A stretch of DNA of 40,672 nt from Welwitschia mirabilis (Eukaryota; Gnetophyta; Gnetopsida; Welwitschiales), in the NCBI GenBank assembly GCA_051453625.1, contig JBOZIK010000001.1, forward strand, positions 201,788,316-201,828,987, in the 5' to 3' direction. This document shows, in pieces, positions 11,392 to 24,700 of the stretch. Positions within the stretch are counted from its first letter, which is position 1, and each line of letters starts with the position of its first letter. The notes under the pieces are model-generated. The model searched no databases, was not told where the DNA came from, and worked only from the letters and a program-made list of their open reading frames with translations. Position numbers and translations under genes: made by a program.

Positions 11392-12320
11392 AGTATTTCA
11401 CTACTTGAAAGGTACTATTTTTTGGTCAATTTGATGTTAAGTTTCTCGGACATGTAGATGTGGACAATACTAGTAATCTTGATATGGGAATATTAACTAC
11501 ATGATATGTCTATACTCTTGGAACAGGAGATGTCAATGGGCTGCCTAGACTGCAAAATGTTGTTGTATTGTCCTCTATAAGAGCTGAGTACATAGCAACA
11601 ACAGAAGCTTGCAAGGAAATAATGTGACTTCACAGTTTCTTGAGAAGCTAGATCTGAAACAAGCAGCCTATATTCTGCTGTGTGATAATAGTAGTATGAT
11701 ATTCTTGGTGAGTGGTGAAGGATAAAGTTGTTGAACTGAAGAAACTTTTTACAAACAGTAACACAGCAGAAATGTTCACTAAAATACTGCCAAGGGAGTA
11801 GTTAATCTTTTGTAGAATTAAATTGAAATGGCAGAAATGTGATCATGAAGATGCAGATTGGAAAATAGAGCTTTTTCTAACAGGTTAAGTTTGCCTTCAA
11901 ATGGGTGATTATGGAGTTGCTGAGAAGCCAAATCTTATTATGTACTGTTATAAAAGACACATAAGGTTGTTATGTTTTAGCATTATGTCTAGCTGGGGAA
12001 ATTTCTAGTAAGACACATGTAATACCTATGTGTCGGGCTCTTATAAAGCCCTAGACTCATTTCATTTCAGCCGTTGATGTGATCTAACAGTTGTAAGGCT
12101 TCTTGGGCTGATTAAACTCAAAGTGGTTACTACTCCCTTGTATGCTTCTTAGTGTTTGTGTGTGTGTTGTGTTGATCTGTTTTGTGTGTCCCTGAAGCTA
12201 TGACAAATCTGCCTGCTTTCCTCCGGCTTTTGACCTTCATATTGCAGACTTTTACTGCATAAACACTATGTCTTAGTGGTGCATGCTTGGTTGTTTGCTG
12301 CTGTTAGCTTTTATTGGTTT

Positions 12321-12430
12321 ATTGCTGTTTTTAGTGTTTCTGGAAGGATTATTCTGCTGTAACAGATTTGAATTGATTGCTGTTTTTAGTGTTTCTGGAA
12401 GGATTATTCTGCTGTAACAGATTTGAATTG
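12321..12430. repeat. Perfect 55-bp tandem duplication
   Basis: Bases 12321-12375 are repeated without a mismatch at 12376-12430. The unit begins ATTGCTGTTTTTAG and ends TTTGAATTG. Perfect identity in decayed surroundings points to a recent duplication or an assembly artefact. It lies about 150 bp before HflX exon A, inside the presumed upstream intron. Confidence 0.9.
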
Positions 12431-12582
12431 ACCTCATCCTAATTATTTTAGGATAGCAATGGTTTTAATGTGATTGCAAGGATTTGATCCTGTTAAAACC
12501 TTGTTATTCTATGTTCATTGTTTTATATTTAGCAGCTTTGCAATTTCTATCATAAATGTTTTATTATTCTTCTATTGTGCAG

Positions 12583-12730
12583 AATTCTTGAGAGAAGAAA
12601 ACATCTGTTACAAGAAATTGAGCAAGTGCGTAAAACACGTGCATTGCATAGAGCTGCTAGGAGGAGGCATAGCAACACATATTATGGTCAGAACCTTCCT
12701 ACTGTAGCTGTTGTTGGGTATACAAATGCT
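12583..12730 (+). CDS. hflX: HflX exon A: pre-P-loop helix and first half of the P-loop
   Basis: The acceptor is the AG at 12581-12582 after a pyrimidine-rich stretch; the donor is GTATGT at 12731. The first base completes a codon from an unseen upstream exon; 49 codons follow. They encode an Arg/Lys/Glu-rich helix and then TVAVVGYTNA. The exon ends in phase 0 exactly inside the P-loop, before GKSS. The frame chosen is the only open one that gives the HflX sequence. Another open frame over 12474-12707 is a shadow. Confidence 0.88.
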
Positions 12731-15700
12731 GTATGTACTTACCCTTGGTGTTGAGTTTCAGTTTTATTGTTTCTTTTCAATTATGTTCTTTTCTTTTCTG
12801 TTTCTATGAATGCTTACATTTAAATTACCATAACGTTAAAAGCATGCCACCTGGAGATGAGAAAAAGATAACTAGATTTCTCATTCAAAATTGAAATCTT
12901 CAGTCTTCTACAAATTCAAATGTTCAAGTTTCTCGGTTAAGAATTTATACAGAATATATTTCTCTTTCAAAATTGAAACCTGCAGACAATCTTCTATGAC
13001 TTCAAATGTTCAAATTTCTTAGTTAAGAATTTATATGGAATATCTGTTCGCAATGGTGGGGATTTTGATTAGATCGTATGGTAAACTTTGATGGAATGCT
13101 AAAAACACAGGAAAAATTTTGGACTGACTTTATAGACCCAGGATTTCTTTTCCTTATGTCTGACCATTAGCATTGTTTTCTGTGAAACTGGTATTGTTCC
13201 CAAATAAATAGTGAAACTATTTTGTCAAATTATCATTGTCAAAGATTTGTCTGTAGCAAATTCCCTTGAAGTTTTGATATTAGAAATCTACTTACAACTT
13301 GAATTCATGACCTTCTGTCTAGAACGCATTCCTGATATTACTTCTGAATTGTGATTCAATCAGAATTGTCATTGCCATGGTAGCTGTTTCTCCCTGAAGA
13401 ATTTGATCTCTTTTAAAACAAATTTATACGTGTGTTGGCATAGATCTATCAATTGATTAAATAAATCAACACATCTCTTTGCTGAACTCTTCATCATTCC
13501 TATGATATTCGATCAAACATCAATCTGGCATCAGTTCAGTCCCACAGGTGTTGTCATTTTTGCAACCAAGAACATGAAATCAACTGTCAAAATACTTTGT
13601 CCTCCATAGCTGTCAATTTTCAGATTTAAAATCAAGCTTATTTCATTGTTCCATTCAATTTACTTCTTGTCGATCAGTGTAGATGTGTCGTCTTTAACGG
13701 CAAATTAGGTTTGGCAGGCAAGGTACTTAAATCATATTGTTGAATCTGTTATTGATGATACAACTTGGTTGTAATTTAAATGATCACATCAACCTTAGTA
13801 AAATGTGCAAATACGAATGTCTAATGCACATTAGTTAGTTGTCAAATGGCAAGTAACATGCACAAAGGGCATGCACACATGCATGACGAGTTGTTTTTGG
13901 TTAGAAGTATGGGCCCTCAGTTTGTCAGAGAAGATTCTGGTCCAGTCATTCGTATGAGGTTAAGAGGAGGGACGTGATTCCATCATCAGACCTGGTTGTC
14001 ATGCCAAATATGGCATCTCACTCATGTATAAATTGCACTTTTCTTAATGAAAAACCTGAGTTGATTGGACTGGATTGAATACTTGTTTATTTCAACTTCA
14101 CCTTTCTTAGGGTTTTGGACCTCCACCTCGAGAATTTCTTACAATTGAAACCTACATACTGGTGACAGCCATAAGGCCATTTAAATCAGAATTTTAGATG
14201 GCCAATGGTCCACCAAAATGCAACTATTTTAGAAAAACACTCCACTTAAACTTAGCCATTTTAGACAGCCAACAGTCCATCAAGATCCAGTCATTTTAAA
14301 TGGCTATGTCCACCAGAAGTTTGCCATTCCGGAAAATTAATTAGCAGAAGATTCAGTCCCACACACTTTAGTATTAAGCAGACTTTAAAGCGATTATGTA
14401 TTCTATTTGGTACTTTTATTGTTTGAATGACAGATTACCAAGCTTCCATTCAGCGACAAGTATGATTGTGCTCTCTTATATTGTGTCTTTGCTGCCATTC
14501 TACATACAGCGATTGCCGGTGATCTACTGGTTTACACTGCATTGTCAACTAAGCAACAAATGTGCTTGCACGAGGTTGCAGATTTTTGGGAGAATGTTCA
14601 CTTTGGTGCTTCACATGAAGATGAAACACTATCTGCAAACCTTTGTTTTTTAATTCTGTGATTAATATTTAAATGTTTTTGGTTTCTTCAATCTAAATAA
14701 TGAATTTAACCTATTCATGATTTTTGGAAATGCTGAAAAATACAGAAAGAGGTTAAGTAGGTAGCCATTTTAGAACAGAACCATATAGTCTTTTATTTTG
14801 ATTCAAGTTTACACAATTGGTAAGAGCTCTTAAATATTTTTAGGCAAATTGATATCCGTAGCTTTATCGTTATTAGAAGCATGTTTTTATAGTTCCATAC
14901 ATTAAATTGTAATTAACTTGCAGAGCATTCTGCTTTCCTTTGGATGAAAATTTTCATTAGCCTTTGTGGAACCACATTTAACTTGTTTGTGAATTTAATA
15001 GCTTGATTGTGTCATTGTTTACTTCTGGTTTTCAAAGGCTGAAATTTTGTCATCAAGATTACCCCTCCATTTATTGGTTCCTGTTCTGTAACGGAAAATA
15101 AAGTGTGTAAGCTCGTGACTANNNNNNNNNNNNNNNNNNNNTGAACTTCTTCTTTGATTGTATGGAAACTAATTGCCTTTGTTTGTGTAACACCTGGAAT
15201 TTTTGATTTGATAGCTAGATAACCTTTGTCCGTCAGATGTCCAGAACTGTTAACATCATTATATATAACAGAGGAGATATTGCTCCTATAGGACATATTG
15301 GAACGGCAAACCCATAGAAACATTAGTAGAAGATTCATATAGAAACTTGATATGAACATCCTTTACAAACTTTTGGCATCTTCATGAGGTCATGTGATGA
15401 ACTTTGACATAATATTCAAAAACAAAGCTAAATCATTGTACCTGAGATGAGACCCAATAAATCCAGGATCATCTTTCCTGATATTGATGTGAAATGAAAG
15501 ATTGCATGCTACAAATTGCAAAATAACACAGGTGTTGATGCAGTACTCTGTTCTTTAGCATTGAAAGTTTAGCATGGGATTGCTGTGAAGCTTGCAAGGT
15601 TCATGTTGGCATTGTTACGGGTTAACCAGCAGAAACATAACAACAGCAGAAAAAAAGAAAACCAAAGACTCACATGGGAAACTCCAATCTGGAGAAGAAC

Positions 15701-18700
15701 CATGATGGAATCAATGCAAAGCTCTCAATTATCAACCAACACAGTGAAACCTAAGGACACAAGATGTTCTTGATAGCTCGACTAGGGCATCAAAGATAAC
15801 AATGGCTGCCAACAGAAAAACCCTAATCAACAAGCACTAGATCAGACTAGAATGCCTTCCCTCTACCCTAAAACATTTTTCTCTTTTTTCATTAGAGTTA
15901 CAACCCTAATCTGGCATTGACATTACAATAAATACCAAGTCTTGGCTTCCATACAATAAATGTAAGGTCCCACATTACATAACATTCTTTTTATTTATCC
16001 TGGTAACATTTGGACACCAAAGATGAGGAATAACACAAAAGTAAGATTTAGCTTCATTATTTAACAATTCTCTCCCTTGAAGACAAATTTGGTCAGCCTT
16101 CAAGGAGAGAAGAGGTACACTGTTCAAACACCACTGAATATGTCACAGCTGTTGCAAGATTTTCTTTCCAGCTCTCTGCTATCATCATCTTTGTCATAAA
16201 CTCAACAACAGTCCTTTCTGTATGTACCTTTTGAACATTCACCTGTCCATCTTCTATGACTTCNNNNNNNNNNTTCTCTTGTAAAGTGGAACTTGATGTC
16301 AAGGTGTTTTGTCCTCCCATGATAGGGACAGTTCCTTGCCAAAAAGATGGCACTTTGACTATCACAAAATACAAGGTATTCCTTTTGTTTTAGTCCCAAA
16401 GAATGAAGGAACCTATGTAACCATAACATTTCTTTACAAGCTTCTATGAAGGCCGCGTATTCTGCTTCAGTGGTACAATTTTAAAAACAGGTGAAGCCTT
16501 AGTAACCAGTTGGTTGCTGTTTCATGCAACATACAGGTGTAACCTTTTGTTGATCTTCTTGAATCTTGATCAGCTGTAAAGCTTGCGTCCACAAAACTAC
16601 GACTATTTAAGTCACCACCACCAAAGCACAAGTCCACTGTCTGGGCAGCCTTTAAGTAGCTTAGGATTCATTTACTGCCTGCCAGTGATTCCATCCATAA
16701 TTTCCCATGAACCTGCTAACAACTTCTGCTGCATATGCTATGTTTGGATGTGTACAAATCATAGCATACATTAAAGAACCTATTGCTGACACATATGGAA
16801 CACTTTCCATCTTCTCATCCTCCTCGTTTGTCTTTGGATAATCTTGTTTTGACAGCTGAAAATGAGAAGCTTAGGGAGTTTTGACAGCCTTCACATCTTG
16901 GATATTAAACCATTCCAACGCCTTTCTAACATTGTCACTTTGATCCAACTAGAGCTTTTGTTGCTTCCTGTCCATTATAATTTTCATTCCAAACTTATTT
17001 TGCCTCCCTCTAGTCTTTCATAGAAAAATTCTTTTTGATTTTTGTTTTTAATTTGCTGATTTCATTGCTGTCACTACCAGCAAATAACATGTCATCAAGA
17101 TATAATAATAATATAGCGAACTTACCTGTTAATTCACTTAATTGTTATTATCACCAGATAAAAACACACAATGTTCCAGTTCACTTCTCTTGTATGACAG
17201 CCCACACATAAAATGTCAAACTTCTTATACAGCTGGGTGGGGATCTGTTATAAGGTATAAGGGCTCTTCTTAAAGCTGGAAATTAGATTTGGATATTGCT
17301 GATTTACATATCCTTTTGGCTGGTAGCCTTGTACATGCTGATTTACATATCCTGTGTTGGGGCGAGGTTTTCTAAATAAATGCAATTTCCTTTCACCATA
17401 CAATGATCCATATGCGTTTTCATGAAATTTTGGTTGGATCTAGAACATTGTTATCGATGTTTATGGAACTTTTCAAATCCTTATTTTCGAATTTTCTTTA
17501 TTTGTTCTTCCTATTTAGATATGGCTTCATCTACCCATCAACACAAGAGGCTTTGGAGATTGGTGTTTGGCCATTCAACATGGCATAGAGATGAGGGAGA
17601 AGAATTTCGAGATTAGATGGAAGGAATAAAGTAGGCTGAATAGTGCAAAGAACTTAGAAAGGAAGAACCACACACCACTATTTGTAAGGCATGATTTTTA
17701 ATTGAGAAAGCTTTTATGAATGTATTATTTGAGATTGATTTGTGGAAAAAGCAAAGGCGGTATGTTCAAACTATGTGGAGGGCAACTTTTTTGACGGGGG
17801 GTTTGAGATTTTTATTTGAATCTAGGCATGAACACGATGATAACAAAGGCTTCTTGGTATCCACAATGCCAAATGTTCTCATCAAAATCAGAGTTCATGC
17901 TATGGCTTAAAAGTTGAGAATGCTAGGAAAAGGCCAAAACTTTCTTCCATTAACAGGTTCTTTCAACAAAGGGAAGGAAGCTATGAAGGTGTTGCAGCCC
18001 AATTACTCCATGCTTATGGAATCAAAAGGGCTAAATCTAGTTTCCTATCTCTCTCTCCCTCTCTCCTTTGGAGGGTCAACAGATAGTGGCTAAGCCCATT
18101 TCGGCCAACATCATTCCAATTTCATATGGGAACCATCTTATGGTTCTTCTTAATATGGTGTCGGTGGAAATTGAATAGAGAAGATATTATAACTTGCTTG
18201 TGTATATGTGTACTCGAATTGTAGAGTTCAGGAAGGAATGCAAGCTTGCCTTCTTGCCATAGCCATGCCTAATTAACAAATTAATTCAGTGGTTTGTCCC
18301 ATTGCTTCATTACTCCAATTTCTTTTCTGCTATTGTTGTTACTATAAGTACAGCAGAAAAATGGGATTTTGGAAGAGAATGAGCAGGCCAGTATTGCCTT
18401 CATGGAGTTCAAGGATTTCTAGATTGTCATTTCAAGCACAAGCTTCTTTCTTCACTTGTTTGGTGCAAGTTTTTGCTTTTGATTTAGTTACATTTTTCAA
18501 TAAAGTGATTGGTATAGAGAAGAAAATGAATACCTCTTCTAGTCTAACATCTTAAAGGTTTGATCTTATCAAGTTTTTAGGGCTTTCAAGTGAGGGTTCA
18601 TGATAACTTCTCTAGCAATATTTCAAGTAATGCATGCACTGTGTCGCTTGCCTTTTTAGCTTTTATAGTGACGATTATGAATACTAGGCTATTTGAATGA

Positions 18701-21700
18701 AGATGTCATCTCATGTATATTGAGGTGATCAATCCTCGAGCTTTCTCTTCTTTTTTGGATGATTAGCAGAAAGAGTTGCAAGAGTTGATAGAGTTGGATC
18801 AATGGACAAGGTGCTTGATGATACAACAAGTGTTACAAAGGCCCTAGGAGCCTCTCTAAACTATTTGATCTTATCATATTTGCTATTGAGGAGGCTCATG
18901 ATCTTTGGAAGATGACCAGGGTCAAACTTGGAGGAAGCCTTAAAACACATTAACAAAGAATCTCAGATTCCTAAAGTGTTTTTGCCCAACATTTGAAACT
19001 CAGGCTAGTCCTCTACATTTGTTGAGGAAGAATAAAGCTGCTGAATCATTAAGCAGGCCTTTCTACAAGAAATTAAGGAAATAGAATAGGATCAAAGAAG
19101 GAAGATTTTGTGATTATTGCAAGAAGAACAATCATGTGGAAGCTAATTGTTTCAAAAAGAGCCATGACATGGAGGAAGCAACTCACTTTTTGTTGTGTAC
19201 TAGAACAAGGAATTAATTTATTCATTGCAAGGGACGAGGAATCTCTTTCATCATCAAGATTACCAAAGGTTGACCACAATAATGTATGGTATCTTGTTAG
19301 TGGATGCAATAATTGTTGGATATATTTCCAATTGATCTCAAATTGATGATATGTTGTGTAGTGAAAATTGAAATTGCAGGTTTGATAACTTAATGGAGAT
19401 ATCGAACTTCGAAGGGTGGCCAAAACTCAAGCCTGTTTCGATCATGGAACTCAAAAATCTTCAAGTCTTCTCATAGGGTTGACCAAAGGCTTGTTGAGGT
19501 GATCAGACTTGGAAAAGTTTGGTTTGAAATAGTTCTAGATCGGGGCAATCGAATCATGATCGGTTCGACTAGACTGTCAGACTTGTTTTAGAATGTATCT
19601 TGGGTTGACCGGTTTGAAAGTAGTCTAGTCACTTGGGTCAGCTAGCTTTTTAAAAGGGTGACTAATGCTTTGCAAACAGACAAAATTCAAAATTGTTGCT
19701 ACCCATTGCCTAACCATTTCACCTCCCAAAAATAATGCACTCAACTACTCTTGATGGTTAGTTTTGGCAAGATGAGTCAATCTCCTTCTAAAAGAGAGCC
19801 TTGTACCAATTTGAAAAACACTTTTGGGAAAAATCTTAACTCTGTATTATTCTATTGCTCTCTTGAAAGCCCTAACTGTGTATGATTGCTATTCTTGATT
19901 GAAAAAGTTCTTTCTATATAAAATCTAAAGCATCAAAATCTCCTTGCTCTACTAGTGGATTGCATGATTTAGTGCAGTCAACGCATACCCTTGATCACTC
20001 ACTCTTGCAAAGCTTGAAAGGTTGAGACTGAGCATTGAAAAGTCTGCTTTGTAAAGGTTTAAGGTCACCCTTTGAAACCTTATAGTGAAGAGGGTAATAG
20101 GGACCTAGAACAACTTGAGTCTTTACTGTCCTATAAGAGTGGAGTAGGGTTTATCTTGAACCACTATAAAACTCTTGTGTATTGTGCATTTGGCTTTATT
20201 TTCTTGTATTTGTTTTAGTTGTTGCATGCACAATTTTTACATTGGGTTTAATATTATTTAGAAGGTTGTTTTCACATTATGGGAAACAAATCATTGTTTT
20301 ACTACATGCACAAATTTGATGGCAATGTTGCCTTTAGCAATGGCAGAAAGGTGAAAATTGCATGAAGCAATTCAATATACTTCATTAGTGACATGAGGTA
20401 CATCATTTTTAATGTTTCTTGTGTACCTGAGTGGAGTCAATTTTTTAGGTGTCAATCGACTTTGTAGCTAAGGCTATAAACTTAAGTTTTCCAAGGATTC
20501 TTGCATTGTTTCCAATCAGTCATTTGAAATGTTATTTTTATTAAATGATGATGCAATTTATCAATGGCTCATGGGTGATGTTGAAGTCAAAAGAAGCCAA
20601 AGAAGTGCCTTTGGTAGTGGAAAGAGATTAAAACATCATTGGTGCCTTAGACGTCACAAGATCATTGGTGCCTTATCACTGATGCCCAAAAATTTGGCAT
20701 ATTATGCCCAAATAAAGAATCTCATTATCTATATGGAGATGATGAAGTCTATTATATCATCATGATTACAGAGGGGGATGGGGTTAAGACCTTGTGGACA
20801 TTCACTCCATTGAAAAGATCTATTATGAGGGGATTATTTTATAAAGATGATAACGTTTTCCTCCACCTTTGAATATTCTATATCATATTGTGACACCACT
20901 TCTCTATCCATTGGATGGGACAATGATCAATTGACCCAAATACATGGCCATCTCCTCCCTCATGAGATTGTCATAAGCTGTTAGTATCGTTCTCTTTCTC
21001 CTCATGTCTATAGTAAACCCAATAACTCTGAGAAAGGGGGATGAACATTGAAGAAACAACAATGGGAATCATGAGTATGTAGTTGATTGCTCTTGTGATG
21101 GCAATTGCACTACTTGCCTTTGTAGAAGTATACTATAATAGTGAAGGTGGAGGCAAAGGCACAAAAATAGACAACATGATTTTGCCACAACGACCACATT
21201 CTAGACAAGAGAGTGTGATTTACATGGGAAGGCATAACGCTTGCTACATCCTTATGCTCAGATGCCTTGCGTAGTGCATCAAGCACGCTAGTAGAACCTT
21301 CAACTTCACTTGGTTCAAAAGGGCATTTTTTGGTAGAGCAGCGCAAAATTTATATTGATAGTGTTGCTGCTTCACAACAACTGTGCACATTCACCTTCAT
21401 TAAGGAGTGGCACAACCATTTATCTGATTTCAAACCCATAGTCTTGGAATACAATGCAAGACTCGTTAAACAAGATGACGCCCCTCTCTTATTATTCAAT
21501 AATACATCAAAGATTTTACTTTAAAAAGATTTAAGTGCTTATTTGTTGCAAGAAGTTAGTCATCTTCAGTCGAGGTGACTTTACGGATTCTAATAGAATG
21601 CTGATTTGCACCATTGATGGATGAGGGCCAAGCAAACACTAAAAGTTTTCCTCATGGATAGTCAAGACAAACTGCGCCTCATTATTTGTTGGGGCAAGTT

Positions 21701-24700
21701 CATGAATGTGTATGATCATGGGGATAGTTATTTATAATGAAATACCCTATAAAATAGTGAAAATATATATTTTTGTGAAGTTAAACTTTAGCATGCTTTT
21801 TGAAATAAAATATAATAAATATCTTTTATGATGATAAAACAACTATAATTTAGGGGCAAAATATATAAAATCTATGCCTCAGCACATATATTTTGAAGAG
21901 ATGTATTTATGCTTAGTATTCTTAGTTTGTCGTCTCTTTAAAATAATAATATCCCTAGCCCATGGTTCTAGTCATTTGAGAATTGTTTATTCTTTGCCTC
22001 TTTCCTTGGTACTTTATATTAAAATCTCCTTGTTTTCCTCCTTGGCCTACTCCTTTGCCTCTTCCTCCAAATGTTTTTAAATCCAACCATTGTCTCACCA
22101 ATGTCTTGGGTTCTTCTTCTTATCCTCACACTACACGAAGTGGATGGAAGTATGCACAAGAGTAAAATGCTTAGTGTGGAAGGAAAGATGCACAATATGG
22201 AGGAGGAAATCTCAGGAAATGTCAATGATGGAGAACTAAATTTTCAGAAGTGAAAAATGAAGTTGCCTTTTTGGCAGACCTTGTTAGAGAGGGTTTAACA
22301 CAGGTTGATTTACATTATTCAAGCAACAAAAACCTCAATTGGATTTGGTTATTAATGGGGCCAATAAGACCCTAGCAAAAAATATGGAAAAATTACAAAA
22401 TATGGCTTTTGGAGTTGATGGCATGGCTCAGGGCTTTATGGAGCTGCTGATGTTTGGAGAGGAAGAGAATGAACTTAAAGGAGTGTTTGGCCCCTGGTTT
22501 GTTGGTCCCTCTTCTACCTATACCTTCTAATGTGTGGATGATAGCAATGTATGATTATCTATTTTTGTATTTTTGGACATGTACATGATTATGTATCAAT
22601 GGATCTTGTTTTGTAGTGACAATGGATGAAATTATTTAATGAGATTCTTTTGTGAATTTTTTTGAAACATCTCTACTTAGTTTTTGTTTCATTTCCCTCG
22701 CTTAATATTGTAATCAAATTAATGAATCATTTGTTATTCCTAGACTAACAAGTCTCCTTCATAACAATATGGGCCCTCTTTTCCAGCGGTCTGTCAAAGG
22801 CCTGGTAGGGGATTATGGTGGACCATGAAATGAGTCTTGCAGAGTATTGATGGTGGAAATTCAATGTGATTTTTTAGGTTTTAGGTGAAGTTTTCTGTCA
22901 GAAATAAAAGGGGAGATGTGTTACACAAAAGGAAAGGAAATCGTGAAATTTCAACTTCATATTTTGAATCAAAGGGACTTGGTAGTGATCTAGAAACTGA
23001 AGTGAAGCATTCAAGGTGAGTGACAATTGAAATGAGATCAAAATTTCATGTTACAAGTTTGTCACCACTTGCCATTACCTAACAACAATCTAGTGAATAC
23101 TTCTATTTATAAAAGTTGAACTTCTTGCCACTTATTCTCATGCGACGATGACCTGTTTATTGCTTTAGACTGTTTCACAATCATTGCCACTTATTCTCAT
23201 ATGGCAATGGCCTGTTTATTGCTTTAGACTCTGCATGCTGAGAGTGTCATGACTCATTGTTGCCCATTGATTAAAGAAGCGACACGAAATGGCAGTTGAG
23301 ACTGAATGACACAGGTAGCAATTGTTTAATTACTATAACTACTCAGTTTAAATCAAACAAATTGTCAAATTACTTTCTTGTAAATTAAATAACTTTGATA
23401 CCCCTAAACTACTTTGGCCATCCACAAGCTATATAAGGGTCTTGTTCTTGCAATTCATTTCTGTACCACTTGGATGACATCACAGAAGTGTCAAAGAGGC
23501 CATTGGAAAAGGTTTTAGAACCAGGTCTCTTGGCTTGAGACCCTTCTATCCAACTTGCTAATGTGAGTCATCAACTACATGATGCATTGACTTGATAAAT
23601 TCTTTTTCTCATATTCTTCAAGTTATGACTCGTTGCGTATGTGTACTTCATTATTTTACATTATTCATGCATATTAATGATATGTGATTTAAGGCTGCTT
23701 GTGCGACAGTCAATCAGACCCTAGAGTAGTGACTTGCATTTGTAGCATTTAATGCATTGTTATTTTATAAGTAATTTTGCATTGTTTATGTAACAGCAAT
23801 TTGTATTTTTCCCCTGTTCTACCCCTTTTCTTCTCCTCTCTAACCTTGTGTTTTCACTGGTTACAATACTCGGATTGTTGGCACATTTCGCTTGGAGAGT
23901 GAATCATTCAGCCAACTACATCATGTGCACTTTTTGAATTGAGCTCAGTTGTGATTTTTGTTACCTAAAGACAGGTTGCCAATGCTTTACACAATTAAAT
24001 GCTTATATTTGATGACCTCAGGATATTTTACTTTTGTGGATAGCAACATGGCCCTTTAATCAGTCACAGGGTATGCTTTAATATCTATACTCGGTTATCT
24101 GCATATGATTATTTGAAAAGTGTCTCCCTAAAAAGGTGAATTACATTACCACTTAGGGATGTGGTGATTATGATCTTGTATTTCATATAAATATTTAGAG
24201 GCATAGAAAGTAAGCTATTTCATTTATTGTAAATTTGTTAAGGTTATTCATTGTGCTTAAAGTCACTCGCACATGGGACTTCTACTAACTATTTATGTTT
24301 TTAACCTGATTTTGGATCTCAAGTGTGAGTGCGTGTAGGTTTGTTTCAATGTTTATCAAGATTTTAGTTGATGGCTTATTAAGCTTGTGGTCTTTTGATT
24401 CCTCAAGTTCTGATTTCCAGGGAAAATCATCACTTGTGGCAGCACTTTCGGACAGTAATCTATACATTGATGATAAGTGTGTTTATTAAGCTCCAAATTT
24501 CCTTATCTCTACAGTATTCTAACCTCAGATGACAATTCATAATTTGTAAACCCAGTTGATTATGTCATTTTAATGTTGACACAGGCTTTTTGCCACACTG
24601 GATCCACGTGTGCGTAAAGTCATCCTTCCTTCTGGGTAAATTAGCTGGAATATGTTTCCCCCCTCCTTGTTCATATATCAGTGATGCATTTCATTGGTTT

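Larger units (their letters stand above)
10045..12260 (+). mobile_element. Copia fragment: reverse transcriptase, RNase H and 3' LTR region
   Basis: Broken frames give, in order, LVPLPSRRKALNNKWVFRIKK (about 10115-10190), a decayed LELE region, VDNMLIV (about 10585-10605, where the catalytic DD of YVDDM is DN), KLWLSQRYIKK (10730-10765), a WxAVKWV block (to 11024), an RNase H block with AEYIAATEACKE-like sequence (about 11580-11625), CDNSSMI (11680-11700) and an F-TKILPRE end (about 11775-11800). A purine run at 11899-11908 and a TTATAAAG promoter-like site near 12040 suggest a 3' LTR to about 12260. The 5' two thirds are missing. Stops throughout show an inactive element. A small insertion splits it at 11024. 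Confidence 0.8.
15613..17350 (-). mobile_element. Copia fragment on the minus strand: RT to RNase H plus one LTR
   Basis: Read from right to left, the element gives an RT segment GYVNQQYPNL (about 17320-17270), an intact YLDDMLFAGS (about 17110-17070), LMYAMICTHPNIAYA (about 16770-16720), a FVDASF block (about 16610-16590), TTEAEYAAFIEACKEMLWL (about 16480-16425), CDSQSAIFLARN (about 16365-16330), RTKHLDIKFHF, and a KVHTE...MTK end (about 16235-16180). A purine run, AAGGGAGAGA, near 16069-16078 is the polypurine tract, followed by an LTR. Gag, protease, integrase and the other LTR are missing, so the element is truncated at its 5' side. A 10-N gap interrupts RNase H. Confidence 0.85.
12731..24420 (+). 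other. Giant intron (about 11.7 kb) of the HflX gene
   Basis: It is bounded by GTATGT at 12731 and TTTCCAG ending at 24420, and it splits the P-loop between GYTNA and GKSS. It holds a minus-strand Copia fragment, a plus-strand Copia gag fragment, LTR-like segments and an N gap of 20. Between 12731 and 13850 there is AT-rich sequence with no recognisable coding similarity. The length is nominal because of the gaps. Confidence 0.85.

Noticed and set aside
12474-12707. A 77-codon open frame overlapping HflX exon A
   Set aside because: It is in a different frame from the HflX sequence and crosses the splice acceptor; no similarity.
19073-19423. A 116-codon minus-strand open frame
   Set aside because: It is antisense to the Copia gag knuckle and protease segment and has no features of its own.
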